Shown in pieces: positions 12,752-22,134 of a stretch of DNA of 25,373 nt; position 1 is the first letter of the stretch, and each line of letters begins with the position of its first letter. The notes under the pieces were generated by a model. It made no database searches and was not told the DNA's origin. It was given only the letters and a program-made list of their open reading frames with translations. The translations under genes and the position numbers were made by a program. This DNA is from SIG587 sp045544035 (GTDB taxonomy: Bacteria; Bacillota; Clostridia; Oscillospirales; Acutalibacteraceae): the NCBI GenBank assembly GCA_045544035.1, contig JAZPYE010000006.1:1-25373 (forward strand), given 5' to 3'.

Positions 12752-13972
12752 ATGGAGAATATTAATTTCAAAAAAACACTATTCGTGATATTGAAATTAT
12801 GTGTGCTGGGGGCGCTCATTGGCGCTGTTGGCGGATTAATTGGGGGATGCTTTTCCCATTTGTTATCCTATGTAACAAATGTGCGAGGGGCGGCTTCGTG
12901 GCTTGTTTTTCTATTGCCTTTAGGCGGTATTGCAACAGTTGCGCTATACCGTGTTTTTGGTATGGGTGATTATGGCGGAACAAATGAAATTATACACCGC
13001 CTTGAGGACAACGGGCCCATAAGAGTTATTACCGCGCCGCTTATATTCATTTCCACAGCAATTACACATCTTTTTGGTGGCTCTGCAGGCCGGGAAGGCG
13101 CTGCTATTCAGTTGGGCGGTGCAACCGCATCTGCCATTTCTGATATTTTACGATTAAAAGAAACCGAACGCACGGTGTTCATTATGAACGGTATGACCGC
13201 TGTTTTTTCAGGGGTGTTTGGCACACCTTTAACAGCTGCAATTTTTGTTTTGGAATTTAAATTAGCCCCAAAAATCGTTTTATTGGCAACTTTGCCTTGC
13301 TTTATTTCGGGCATAATTGCTGAGAAGGTTTCTTCTCTTTTAAGTGCCGCCGAGGAAGCAGTTAAGCTCAGCAATATAACTGCTTTTTCATTTGACTCTG
13401 TTGCTAAAATAATTGTTTTGTCACTTGCACTAAGCGTGTTGGGATGGGTTATGTGCACCTGCTTCCATAAATCAGAGTTTTGGGCAAAAAAGTTAATTCA
13501 AAATCCCTTGCTTCGTTCAGTGCTCGGTGCCGCTGTTATTGTTGCGCTTACTGCAATGGTTGGTGATATGCGTTATAACGGTTCGGGTATGAATATGGCA
13601 ATTGATGCTGTAAAAGGCAACGCAAATTGGTTTGATTTTATTTTAAAAATTGTTTACACCGCCATCACTTTAGCCGCAGGATTTAAAGGCGGAGAAATTG
13701 TTCCCACTTTCTGTATAGGCGCAACCTTCGGTTGTGTTTTTGGGGGTATTTTAGGATTAGACCCTGGCTTTTGTGCAGCACTCGGTTTGGTTGGACTGTT
13801 TTGTTGCGCTACAAACAGCCCCCTAAGCGCAGTTTTCCTTGGAATTGAAATGTTTGGCTTTGCGGCATTGCCATATTGTTTACTTGTTTGCTTAATCCTT
13901 TGGCCTCTATCAGCCAAAAAAGGTTTGTTCGAGGGCAGATTATTTAAGCCAAAAATCCTTTGTAATCGTTAA
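12752..13972 (+). CDS. CLC-family anion channel/transporter
   Basis: A 406-residue integral membrane protein with ten or more hydrophobic helices. CLC signatures are THLFGGSAGREGAAIQLG (105-122, with the gating glutamate in GREG) and GFKGGEIVPTFCIGATFG (310-327). The first motif of chloride CLCs (GSGIP) is replaced by DYGGTNEIIH (73-82). These variants resemble the fluoride-exporting CLC-F branch, where GREGT and GGE-x-x-P are typical, more than the E. coli chloride/proton antiporter; fluoride is possible but not proven. No fluoride riboswitch is visible upstream. It is the only clear plus-strand gene, with a weak ribosome binding site (GGTAGGT). Confidence 0.92.
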   Translation: MENINFKKTLFVILKLCVLGALIGAVGGLIGGCFSHLLSYVTNVRGAASWLVFLLPLGGIATVALYRVFGMGDYGGTNEIIHRLEDNGPIRVITAPLIFISTAITHLFGGSAGREGAAIQLGGATASAISDILRLKETERTVFIMNGMTAVFSGVFGTPLTAAIFVLEFKLAPKIVLLATLPCFISGIIAEKVSSLLSAAEEAVKLSNITAFSFDSVAKIIVLSLALSVLGWVMCTCFHKSEFWAKKLIQNPLLRSVLGAAVIVALTAMVGDMRYNGSGMNMAIDAVKGNANWFDFILKIVYTAITLAAGFKGGEIVPTFCIGATFGCVFGGILGLDPGFCAALGLVGLFCCATNSPLSAVFLGIEMFGFAALPYCLLVCLILWPLSAKKGLFEGRLFKPKILCNR

Positions 13973-14005
13973 TAAAAAAAGTCTTGATTTCAAAGCAATA
14001 TATAA

Positions 14006-14037
14006 AACGGGCGATGACAAATCTGTCATCGCCCGTT
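14006..14037. terminator. Shared terminator between clc and the fibre operon
   Basis: AACGGGCGATGACA and its complement around AATC form a fourteen-base stem. On the minus strand it is followed by TTATA-rich sequence and ends the fibre operon; on the plus strand it follows clc. The core GGCGATGACA-AATC-TGTCATCGCC recurs at 23092-23121. Confidence 0.85.
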
Positions 14038-14047
14038 GGCTTTTATA

Positions 14048-14698
14048 TTATTTATCCTTGGCCTTCTTTTTTTGTTTGCTTTCATTAACCATAATCCAGA
14101 AGATGCTCGCACCGCTTACTAACAGGAGGACAAGCCACAACCAGGGACAATTTGTGTCTCCGGTTTCGGGTAAAACAATAGGCTTTTCATCCTCATTTAG
14201 TACTTGAACAGCGAAGTGCCAGTCTATATTTTTCTCAACATAAGAAATTTCGTTACCGATGGATGTTGGAACTGTTAAAACCACACAAAGCTGCATTTCC
14301 CCATCATCAGAAAAGGTTCCTAACAACACATAATCATCAAGGCCGTTTACCGTATCTGCTGAACCATGAGAAATAATATTTTCACCGGAATATACCGTTA
14401 GTGTAATGTCATCCGGCAGGTCAACCGCATCATCAATAGATGATTTTAAGAACAATTTTGTTGGCGAAGAGATATTCTGGCAATATATTTTAATTTTCTG
14501 AGTCAGCACATCTCCCGGGATTACATCCTTAAACTCTCTGAACAAATCAGTTTCTTCAGTGTTAACAAAGGAAAAAGCTTTTTCTTTGCCATCATAAATT
14601 ACTCCCGGTTCTCTTCCAAATGCTAAAGACATTTGAACCGATGAATAAATAAACAAAAGACATGAAAGCAAGAGAATTATAAGTCTACTACGTTTCAT
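14048..14698 (-). CDS. LPXTG-anchored surface protein, last gene of the fibre operon
   Basis: A 216-residue exported protein: an N-terminal signal peptide (KRSRLIILLLSCLLFIYSS), a beta-rich domain of about 140 residues, then LPETGDTN, a membrane helix and a lysine-rich tail (KQKKKAKDK), the standard sortase sorting signal. It should be covalently attached to peptidoglycan and may anchor the TasA/CalY-like proteins encoded upstream to the wall. The extracellular domain is not recognised. The ATG at 14698 follows GGGAGG; an upstream TTG lies beyond that site and is rejected. No sortase gene is in the window. Confidence 0.88.
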   Translation of the reverse strand: MKRSRLIILLLSCLLFIYSSVQMSLAFGREPGVIYDGKEKAFSFVNTEETDLFREFKDVIPGDVLTQKIKIYCQNISSPTKLFLKSSIDDAVDLPDDITLTVYSGENIISHGSADTVNGLDDYVLLGTFSDDGEMQLCVVLTVPTSIGNEISYVEKNIDWHFAVQVLNEDEKPIVLPETGDTNCPWLWLVLLLVSGASIFWIMVNESKQKKKAKDK

Positions 14699-14713
14699 AA
14701 TGCCTCCCAACTA

Positions 14714-15280
14714 TCAATCCTTATTAATAGGAGTAATAAAATTATCGCTCTCCACGGTTACATTCCACGCTTTCTCCACCGCAGCCGTTGGAACCGCCTG
14801 AATAGACTGAAAAACAACATCAACTACTAGTTGTCGGTCAGAAAAAGGCGTTATCTGCTTACAACTTTCAATCAGATTTTTTGTTTTGTCCCCGGCCGTA
14901 ACAGGAGCTTTATAATAATAGAAACCATCTTCGCCCTTTGTCCAAAACTCGCTATTTACAATTAAAGAATAGTCCGTAACTTGAGGGATTTCAGAAATAA
15001 TCGTTCCGTTATTATCCACAAAGCTGATAGAAATGGCTGCCCTGACATATGCATCCACATCGCCTTTGTTTATGGCATATACATCCTTTTTTTCTACGCC
15101 ATCAAATGTCTCTGCAAGTTCTATATCAACAGTCCCTACATCAAACTCATTGGTCAAAAGAGTACCTTCCATGAGAAAAGAAATGGTGTATTTAATTCCT
15201 ACGCCAACAACAGCTATCGTCAGAATTAAAATAACAAAAGAACGCAGAGTATTACTCTTAAATATGTTCTTTATCACCAT
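14714..15280 (-). CDS. SipW-type signal peptide protein, TasA/CalY-like, third paralogue
   Basis: A 188-residue exported protein. After the hydrophobic stretch the sequence LMEGTLLTNEFDVGTVDIEL (residues about 36-55) is a divergent form of the SipW-dependent signal-peptide region (TxNxFxxGxVxI) seen in TasA, CalY/camelysin and similar biofilm-fibre proteins. The following VYAINKGDVDAYVRAAISISF is the usual first strand pair of the jelly-roll-like fibre domain. It is cut presumably by the signal peptidase encoded at 22134. The gene ends sixteen bases before the LPETG protein and starts sixteen bases after the giant protein, all in one operon. Confidence 0.82.
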   Translation of the reverse strand: MVIKNIFKSNTLRSFVILILTIAVVGVGIKYTISFLMEGTLLTNEFDVGTVDIELAETFDGVEKKDVYAINKGDVDAYVRAAISISFVDNNGTIISEIPQVTDYSLIVNSEFWTKGEDGFYYYKAPVTAGDKTKNLIESCKQITPFSDRQLVVDVVFQSIQAVPTAAVEKAWNVTVESDNFITPINKD

Positions 15281-15295
15281 TATCCCTCCTCCGGT

Positions 15296-18200
15296 TTACG
15301 GTTCTACCTTACTAAAAACATTCTTTTCGTAATCATAGGCAATAAACCAATTTTCTTTCAACGTATCTCTTTCGTTTATATAACACACTTCAACGGGTGA
15401 AACTATAACATTTCCAGTTAGTTCATCCTTCTCTGTTCTAACGCTTCCGTCTCTTCCAACGCTTAAAACTACTTCCTCAGTTTCTCCAGCGATAGTCTTA
15501 CCATCTTGAGTAATAGATGTCTTGTACTTCCATGCCCATGCTTTATCTTCCGTAATAGAATAATAACCACAAGGAAGTTCTATGGTTGTTTTGCTTCCTG
15601 CCGTTACAACAACAGTATGTTTCTCTCCGCTATAACTGCTCGTAGAGTCATCATATTCTGTTATGTAGAAGATAAATGGTTCGTTAGAGTTTGTAAGTTG
15701 CTTTTCGATTGTTATCAAACCACTAAAGTAAAATACAGTAGTATTACCTTCTAAGGCAATTATGTTTTGTTCTTTGATGGCATCCACTTGAGCGATACTG
15801 CCGCCATCATTTAACACTGCCTTATCTTCGTATAGTTTTACACTTGTATCTATGTTGGATTCTTCAAAAGCCCCTTCCGGCTTAAATGCTTTTTGAACAA
15901 CCTTTATGGACAAGGACGGTTGAGCATACCATTCTTTATCGGAAACAGGATTTCCTGTTTTATCGGTTACGGGGAAATTTAAATAAGCCTCTAATACTGT
16001 TGCGCTTTCTTCTAAATGAAAACTAAATTGTATATCCGGCTCATTCACCGTAATTACTTCTTGACCATCTACATTATTAATTGTTTCTTGAGTTACAACT
16101 GTAACGCTTTGGCCTTTAGAATCTTTGGCAGTGGCTTCCAAAATAATCGGATACAGGTTCATAACTCTGGTAGAGGCATTCTTCATACTATCCACAGCCG
16201 ATTCCTGATGAAAATCTTTCCATTCCACTTTGGAGTTATCTGCTCGCAACCAATACCATTCTTTAAAAAGTTGGTTGTCTTTCATAGAGTCAATAACTTT
16301 TAGAAAAGCATCTTGATCTATCGGAACAGTTAAGGTCTCCCCGTTTTCCACGACATTTTGTACAAAAGAACGGGAATCACCATCTATCAAGTAAATGCTG
16401 TCTATTAAACTGCCTTTTGTGTCAAAATAATTTATTGTGAATACCTTTTTGTAAACTGCCGTATAGACTGTATCTGTCAAAAGCACATCACCCGATACAG
16501 TATATTCTAATTTATCTGACAAAAGGGTGGCTGATGATTCTGCAATTTGGTCGGTTTTTGTGACATCCCAATTAGTGTACCAACCCATAAAGGTATATTC
16601 ACCCACGCTCAGCTCTGCAGACAACACAATTGATTCTCCCACAGCATCACTTTGCCACGTTCCTTTTCTGTGTGCGGTATCACCCATTTCATCATCAATA
16701 TTAGAGTTAACTTGAATCGTAATTTCCTTAAAAACAGGCCAAAGCTCTGCAGACTGCATAACCACATCTTCGTTTGTTACCCTTGATGTGGAAATGTTTG
16801 TAGTATACCAATTACCTGCGCCCTGATTCTCATATGTCCAACCTTGGAAAACATATCCGTTCAACGAAGTTGTTGGTTGTTCTCCTACAAGGTCCCCTGT
16901 GTTTCTGATTTCCACATGTATATCATCAGTGGAGGTATGGTATAGCAACACAAGAGGCTCGTAATTTGCCACAAACTCATAATCATGACCCGGTTCAATA
17001 ATATAATCAAATGACCATGTTAGATTTGTTGTGTCTTTAGTTACTGTAACCACTTCTGCATCAATTACATTTTCCCCAACAACAAGCTCGCCTAACAAAA
17101 TGTTATCTTTATATACTGAAATAGATTTTACTTGATACTTTTGTTCTTTATCGGGAATTACCTGTGTAACATTATCCTCAGCAGTGATAGTAATGGTAAC
17201 ATTACCGTTTGCATCAATATAATTACTTCCGTTATAACCATTTTGTGAAAAATCTGAAGGCTGTAACTTAATTCCCAAATTTTTAATGACATAATCAGGT
17301 ATCGTTACATTATTCACTATGCCAAGTTGTTCTGCGATTTCAGGGATGTCTATATTGGCATCGGTTAAAATGGAACCGTATTTTACATAAACGGGATATA
17401 AATCCATCGGCTGAGTACACACTTCTTCTTTAGACATTATGTACGGAAGCGCGCGATTAACATCGCTTGTGCAATAGGGGTCTTGGCTGTGAAGGTCATA
17501 TAAGTAATCCCATTCATCTGCAGTTAAAGCATCTTTATTAACCCAACCCACAAAATAATAACCTTGCAAATACATATCGGCATCGGATGGAGAAGCAGTG
17601 GGAACATGCACATAATCTCCCTTTTGTGCGCCATCACGAAGATATTTATATGTATAGGTTGCTGCTGACACTTGTTCAGGGGAAATAAACACCTTATCTA
17701 AATATCTGCGGGTAGTTGCGGTTTTTATATTCCCATCTTTTCCGTAGAAATCTACATCTGCGGTAAAGTGTGCAGTATACAAAATATCTGCTACCGATGT
17801 ATTAAGGTTACCGCTGTACTGGAATGGGTTACTGGTGGATAAAGCACGACCTCCATTTGTATCCATTCTTTCACGTGACCAAAATACAAAATTATAATCG
17901 GAGCTTGCGATAGTATAACTGACTTCCCAACCCGTGTCTTTTAATCCATCGCTATCCAATGATGATGCGGCGCCGGGGAAATCCGAATGTATTGTAATAG
18001 AATATGCTCCATAACCATCGCCATCTGTTTTTTCATAGACCGTTAATGGCTTTTGTATCTTTGTATTACTATCTACTTTTGTTCCGTTTTTATCTGCCCA
18101 ATAGGAAAATGTAGCATCAACAAAATCCGGTCCATCAATATTTTCAAAGTTATCATTATAAGCTTCCCAGCGTTGCGCATAGGTAACTTCATCCTTATAT

Positions 18201-20674
18201 GGTCCTGATAAATCTCCGCCAACCTCTTGAACCTTATAGGTAACAAGATATTCCATTTTCGCTACAATTAGTAATTGGTTTGTATCAGAATCATATTGTG
18301 TTAAATCATATTCATCTAAATAATAACGATATTTATTCGATGAATCGCCAAGAGATTTATTAACGCCTCCTGTGTAATCGGGTGCTGTCTTGGAGGTATC
18401 CGCATACCAGCCTAGGAAACGGTATCCTTTGTCTTCACCGGCAAAGTTTTCTAATTCCACATAGTATCTGACAATACCGGTTTGAGTGTCTACTTCCTGT
18501 CCTACCGAAACATCGCCAACTTTTATACTGTCATCTGTACGTGTGGTTACATCTGCAGTTTGATGGCCTTCAATTGCCACCTTAACATTGGTAATTAAAT
18601 CCGCAAATACGGGATATAGTTCCATTGGCTCTTCAACAGGGTCCCCTGCTTTATAAATTGGGATGTTATTTAAAAGTCCTGAAGTTATTTTTTCATAACC
18701 CGGTGTGCTGTCTGATGTATCTGCCACCGTTGTCCAACCAACAAATGTAGCAGTTGGGCTTGTGGGAAGTTGTGAATATGAAATGTCAGGCAACGAATCC
18801 TGATAGTCATACCATTCATTCGAAATTTCAGTGCCGTCTAATTCATTAAAAATCACATTTGCCTGAACATCGGCAATGAACAAATCATTATCTTTAATAA
18901 CCGGCACATCATCGACAGTGCCTGTAATAGTTAATGTTACATTTGCATTTTCTATATTGAGATTTTTTATAATGTGATTTTCATCCTCTGAAATCCTTGT
19001 GCTTTTTAAACTTTCTAAAACTTCATAGCTTGCAATAGGTGTTTCATAAAAATCCGCACTATAATACCATGCATTTACCTTGTAACCCTTGTTTAGTTGC
19101 ATTGCAATGCGAATAGTATCTTCCATTGTTGTAAAGCCCTGTGTTGCAGGGAAAAGGGGATTTGTTGTGGAAGTTGGTGCACCTATCAAATCCGTATAAT
19201 CAATTTCCAGTGTTCCTGCGTTTGGGAAATCGAAGGTTGCAGCCATAGAGTTTCCATGAACCGGGATGCCTTGATAATAATCCATAACCCACTTGTTAGT
19301 ATGGTCATAAACCTCTGTTTGTGCGCCGTAATCATAGTAATTTTCTCTCATAATTGTTCCGGAGAAATCATAATTACGTCCTTCCCAAAAAGACTGATTA
19401 ACATATGTATCATTATTCTTTGGTCCGTAATCTGAAGTGGAGGTGTTGTCTCCTAACACTTCCATCTCTACATCTGGGTTCAATTCATATTTAAAATAAC
19501 TGTTTGTAGTAGAACCTCCATCAAACTTTGCCACAAGTCCCGAAATGTTTTTATTATTTTGAATAATTGGAATTACAAGCACTGCATTATACTGCTTTGT
19601 TGTTGCTTCGCCCGCAAAATGACTTCTTTTTATTTCACATCTAGAGCCTCTAACCGCCGCCGCAATTCCGCCGATGTGACCAGAGTTACCGCCACCTACC
19701 GAAACATAAGTCGCAGTATAGACATCCATATCAGCCGTTGAAAAAGAATCAATGCAAAAAGCGCCGTTTTGCATTTCTCCTACTAAACCGCCAGCATAGG
19801 CCGTTATGCCGCCCAATGCTCCTACAGCTACATCATAATGAATCTTGATTAAACTTTCCCGTTGTACATCAATTGTTCCATCAGCTTTTCTTGTAATACT
19901 GTCTTGAACACGACTGTATTCCAATACACCGCCATCCAGGTCTCCGACAATTCCTCCCAAATACATACCTTTACCACTGATTGCCTCTACACCCGATGTG
20001 GTATTAGTTGACACGGTACAGCCATTGGCTTCACAGTTATAAATATAGCAGTTTTCGGCCTTTCCAACCAGCACACCGCCGGTAAGACCGCCATCTGAGC
20101 CGAGTGTTAAAACAACATTGTAACAGTAAAGAGTTAGGGTGCTGTTTTGTACTGAAATATTATTAAATATGGTGTTTTGCGCAAGACCTGCAACAATTCC
20201 GCCACGATAGTCAGCATCAATTACAGAATCCTTTATTATAAAATCATGAATATTCGCACCTTTTGTAAAGGCAAAGAGTCCTGTGTCTGCCTCACTGGAT
20301 GCAGACGCACCGGAAATATCATATCTTAAATTACTGATTGTCTTTCCGTTTCCATCAAATTCACCCATAAATGGGCTTTCTTCTTTTATATTAAAGGTAA
20401 AGGTTGCTAATCCTAAACTTGCATAGGTTGTTTGTAATTTTGTATAATCTGCATCCGTAAGAGTGATATCATTCATCAAACAAATGGTGTCACCTTCGAA
20501 TGTTTTTCCATTCGCTGACAGCACGACTTGTTCCATCAAATCATCTGCATCATAAATTTCTATAACATTACCTTTTGCTAGAGTTTTAGGAATAGATATG
20601 GAAAAGCCCAAAAGGAGAACTACTGCAATCGCCAATGCGACAGCACGCAAATTGATTTTAAATTTGCATTTCAT
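15296..20674 (-). CDS. Giant secreted beta-helix / InlB-repeat protein
   Basis: A 1792-residue secreted protein. Residues 1-34 are a conventional signal peptide (VALAIAVVLLLGFSIS, then TLAKG). Residues about 55-480 resemble a right-handed beta-helix with GLUG-type motifs (GGIVAGLA 158, GGVLVGKA 199, GGIVGDLD 240, GGLVGEMQ 295, SGLVAKFD 378). Residues 600-1520 contain about seven InlB B-repeat/Flg_new-like units marked by FxGW (644, 753, 929, 1041, 1276, 1362, 1470) and LYPVF. A Cna-B/DUF5979-like domain follows at 1650-1770 (LITIEKQL onward, ending VEVCYINER). The C-terminus (FSKVEP) has no LPXTG, membrane helix or wall-binding repeat, so the protein is either released or held by its operon partners. 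The start follows AGGGA. Most of the operon's coding capacity is in this gene. Confidence 0.9.
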   Translation of the reverse strand: MKCKFKINLRAVALAIAVVLLLGFSISIPKTLAKGNVIEIYDADDLMEQVVLSANGKTFEGDTICLMNDITLTDADYTKLQTTYASLGLATFTFNIKEESPFMGEFDGNGKTISNLRYDISGASASSEADTGLFAFTKGANIHDFIIKDSVIDADYRGGIVAGLAQNTIFNNISVQNSTLTLYCYNVVLTLGSDGGLTGGVLVGKAENCYIYNCEANGCTVSTNTTSGVEAISGKGMYLGGIVGDLDGGVLEYSRVQDSITRKADGTIDVQRESLIKIHYDVAVGALGGITAYAGGLVGEMQNGAFCIDSFSTADMDVYTATYVSVGGGNSGHIGGIAAAVRGSRCEIKRSHFAGEATTKQYNAVLVIPIIQNNKNISGLVAKFDGGSTTNSYFKYELNPDVEMEVLGDNTSTSDYGPKNNDTYVNQSFWEGRNYDFSGTIMRENYYDYGAQTEVYDHTNKWVMDYYQGIPVHGNSMAATFDFPNAGTLEIDYTDLIGAPTSTTNPLFPATQGFTTMEDTIRIAMQLNKGYKVNAWYYSADFYETPIASYEVLESLKSTRISEDENHIIKNLNIENANVTLTITGTVDDVPVIKDNDLFIADVQANVIFNELDGTEISNEWYDYQDSLPDISYSQLPTSPTATFVGWTTVADTSDSTPGYEKITSGLLNNIPIYKAGDPVEEPMELYPVFADLITNVKVAIEGHQTADVTTRTDDSIKVGDVSVGQEVDTQTGIVRYYVELENFAGEDKGYRFLGWYADTSKTAPDYTGGVNKSLGDSSNKYRYYLDEYDLTQYDSDTNQLLIVAKMEYLVTYKVQEVGGDLSGPYKDEVTYAQRWEAYNDNFENIDGPDFVDATFSYWADKNGTKVDSNTKIQKPLTVYEKTDGDGYGAYSITIHSDFPGAASSLDSDGLKDTGWEVSYTIASSDYNFVFWSRERMDTNGGRALSTSNPFQYSGNLNTSVADILYTAHFTADVDFYGKDGNIKTATTRRYLDKVFISPEQVSAATYTYKYLRDGAQKGDYVHVPTASPSDADMYLQGYYFVGWVNKDALTADEWDYLYDLHSQDPYCTSDVNRALPYIMSKEEVCTQPMDLYPVYVKYGSILTDANIDIPEIAEQLGIVNNVTIPDYVIKNLGIKLQPSDFSQNGYNGSNYIDANGNVTITITAEDNVTQVIPDKEQKYQVKSISVYKDNILLGELVVGENVIDAEVVTVTKDTTNLTWSFDYIIEPGHDYEFVANYEPLVLLYHTSTDDIHVEIRNTGDLVGEQPTTSLNGYVFQGWTYENQGAGNWYTTNISTSRVTNEDVVMQSAELWPVFKEITIQVNSNIDDEMGDTAHRKGTWQSDAVGESIVLSAELSVGEYTFMGWYTNWDVTKTDQIAESSATLLSDKLEYTVSGDVLLTDTVYTAVYKKVFTINYFDTKGSLIDSIYLIDGDSRSFVQNVVENGETLTVPIDQDAFLKVIDSMKDNQLFKEWYWLRADNSKVEWKDFHQESAVDSMKNASTRVMNLYPIILEATAKDSKGQSVTVVTQETINNVDGQEVITVNEPDIQFSFHLEESATVLEAYLNFPVTDKTGNPVSDKEWYAQPSLSIKVVQKAFKPEGAFEESNIDTSVKLYEDKAVLNDGGSIAQVDAIKEQNIIALEGNTTVFYFSGLITIEKQLTNSNEPFIFYITEYDDSTSSYSGEKHTVVVTAGSKTTIELPCGYYSITEDKAWAWKYKTSITQDGKTIAGETEEVVLSVGRDGSVRTEKDELTGNVIVSPVEVCYINERDTLKENWFIAYDYEKNVFSKVEP

Positions 20675-20686
20675 GTAATTCCCTCC

Positions 20687-21286
20687 TTACTGTTTGGGCC
20701 ACCCTGCCACTTCTAATACATTTAAAGTATTTTGATGTTCGCTTTGTACACCTTGAACATAAAAGTCAATATTAAATGTGCTACCGGGATATTTTGATGT
20801 TATTTGATTAACATCAAATACAAGTTCATCTAATAATAGTTCTGATACTTTGTCTGGTTCTAAAATATGTAAATAATAGCACCAACCATCTTTATATATC
20901 CAGTCTGCCGTATTTATCTCATATTCTGTAAATGCCGCTATGTCAATCGGTTTCCCCTCATTATCTACGCCTTTGAATTGAGGCTGTACACGAACATAAA
21001 GCGGATGCGAGCCCGTGTTCTTTACTCGAATAATACGGCTTTGTACAGCTTTCGTTGCAATATTTGTGGCTTCTTTAGAGTCAAACACTTCTTCTTGACC
21101 TTGTTCATTTAAACTGGTTTGAATGATTTTTAAGTTAACTCCACCAAAATCAATGTGATTTTCTGCTTTTGTATCGGCTAAAAATGCAGCTAAGGTTCCA
21201 GGTAGCCATAAAAGCATCGCTATAAGAGCTATAATTACTAATAAAAAAACACTCTTTTGTTTTATTTGGATGTGTTTTTTATCCAT
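20687..21286 (-). CDS. SipW-type signal peptide protein, TasA/CalY-like, second paralogue
   Basis: A 199-residue exported protein. The membrane stretch leads into LPGTLAAFLADTKAENHIDFGGVNLKI, cut here as LAAFLADTKAENHIDFG, which fits the SipW-dependent signal peptide pattern (LAxLxDxxxxxNxxxxG). The body has the conserved strand RIIRVKNTGSHPLYVRVQPQF and an aromatic segment TADWIYKDGWCYYLHIL that is similar in position to EFWTKGEDGFYYYKAPV of the third paralogue. The ATG at 21286 is eight bases after GGAGG; the upstream frame extension is rejected. It is followed after twelve bases by the giant protein gene. Confidence 0.85.
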   Translation of the reverse strand: MDKKHIQIKQKSVFLLVIIALIAMLLWLPGTLAAFLADTKAENHIDFGGVNLKIIQTSLNEQGQEEVFDSKEATNIATKAVQSRIIRVKNTGSHPLYVRVQPQFKGVDNEGKPIDIAAFTEYEINTADWIYKDGWCYYLHILEPDKVSELLLDELVFDVNQITSKYPGSTFNIDFYVQGVQSEHQNTLNVLEVAGWPKQ

Positions 21287-21336
21287 TTTCAAAACCTCCC
21301 GCAACCTTTTGATTATATTGAGAAAAAAACTATTTC

Positions 21337-21364
21337 ATAATAACTTCTTTCTCAAAATAATCAA
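21337..21364 (-). promoter_or_regulatory. Possible secondary promoter of the downstream fibre genes
   Basis: Minus strand TTGATT, 16-nt spacer, TATTAT, just after the internal terminator and before the second TasA/CalY-like gene. A second weak stem (TTGAGAAA/TTTCTCAA, 21319-21356) overlaps it. Low confidence. Confidence 0.3.
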
Positions 21365-21371
21365 CTAATAC

Positions 21372-21409
21372 AAAATCCCACTGGGGGCATAAGCCCCCGA
21401 TGAGATTTT
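21372..21409 (-). terminator. Internal terminator within the fibre operon
   Basis: AAAATC, GGGGGC-TTAT-GCCCCC and GATTTT form a long stem 35 bases after the first TasA/CalY-like gene, followed by TTTTG. It should cut most transcripts here, or protect their 3' ends, so that sipW and the first fibre gene are made in excess over the rest. Confidence 0.8.
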
Positions 21410-21444
21410 ATATAACTTAAGAAGATGGCACTTAATTTAATTGA

Positions 21445-22134
21445 TTATTTATTATATTCTGCAAGGGCTCCGGCTTCTGCATCTGCATACAAATCGGTAA
21501 CACCATCGCCGCTTGTTGCTTGATGGATATAACAGAATACAACCATGTCACCAGCCTCAATGGTGGTGGCATCTGTATCAACTGTTACAGCATCAAAAAG
21601 AGGCTCTGTTGTCCATGTGGAATCATTGTCTTTACCTACTAAAGCAAGCGGAGCACCAGCCGCATCGCACCATACATAAAGCGCTGATTTACCATCTACT
21701 GCAGCGGTTGTGCTAACTGCTACCCAACCGCAATTTGTTCCATCGGGAGCGTTTACTGAATATTCCAGTACTTTTGTTGCATCGTTAGCCCATGCAAAAA
21801 CATAAGAATCTTCCGATTTAGGTCCAACACCTACAAAGGGATCTTTGTCAAAGGTTGCTCCAGGAAGCATTTTATGTTCTGCTGCGGGATCCCAACTTGG
21901 CTCGTAGAGATTGCCGTCCAACTGATCTGTTCCGTCTGAGTTGTTAGGGTCTTCCGGATCTATTGTCGGGTCTTGTGGTTCATACGGATTTGTAATATTG
22001 CCTGCTGTAAATGAGTTTGTTACACTGTCTGTAGCCGTTAACCAAGCAATAGTTCCCATAATAGTGCCCAGTGCTAACACTAAAGCTAAGAGAACTAAGA
22101 GTATTGATTTTTTGTTTGTTTTCTTTTTATTCAT
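21445..22134 (-). CDS. SipW-type signal peptide protein, TasA/CalY-like, first paralogue (probable major subunit)
   Basis: A 229-residue exported protein with a textbook SipW-dependent signal peptide: KKK-rich start, hydrophobic core LLVLLALVLALGTIMGT, then IAWLTATDSVTNSFTAGNIT (about 29-48), as in TasA and CalY. Mature residues begin with an acidic, proline-rich segment (PYEPQDPTIDPEDPNNSDG) and then a tryptophan-rich beta domain. It overlaps sipW by one base (TAATG), so the pair is translationally coupled. It is followed by a strong terminator, the arrangement expected of an abundant fibre subunit. Polymerisation is inferred from the family. Confidence 0.88.
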   Translation of the reverse strand: MNKKKTNKKSILLVLLALVLALGTIMGTIAWLTATDSVTNSFTAGNITNPYEPQDPTIDPEDPNNSDGTDQLDGNLYEPSWDPAAEHKMLPGATFDKDPFVGVGPKSEDSYVFAWANDATKVLEYSVNAPDGTNCGWVAVSTTAAVDGKSALYVWCDAAGAPLALVGKDNDSTWTTEPLFDAVTVDTDATTIEAGDMVVFCYIHQATSGDGVTDLYADAEAGALAEYNK

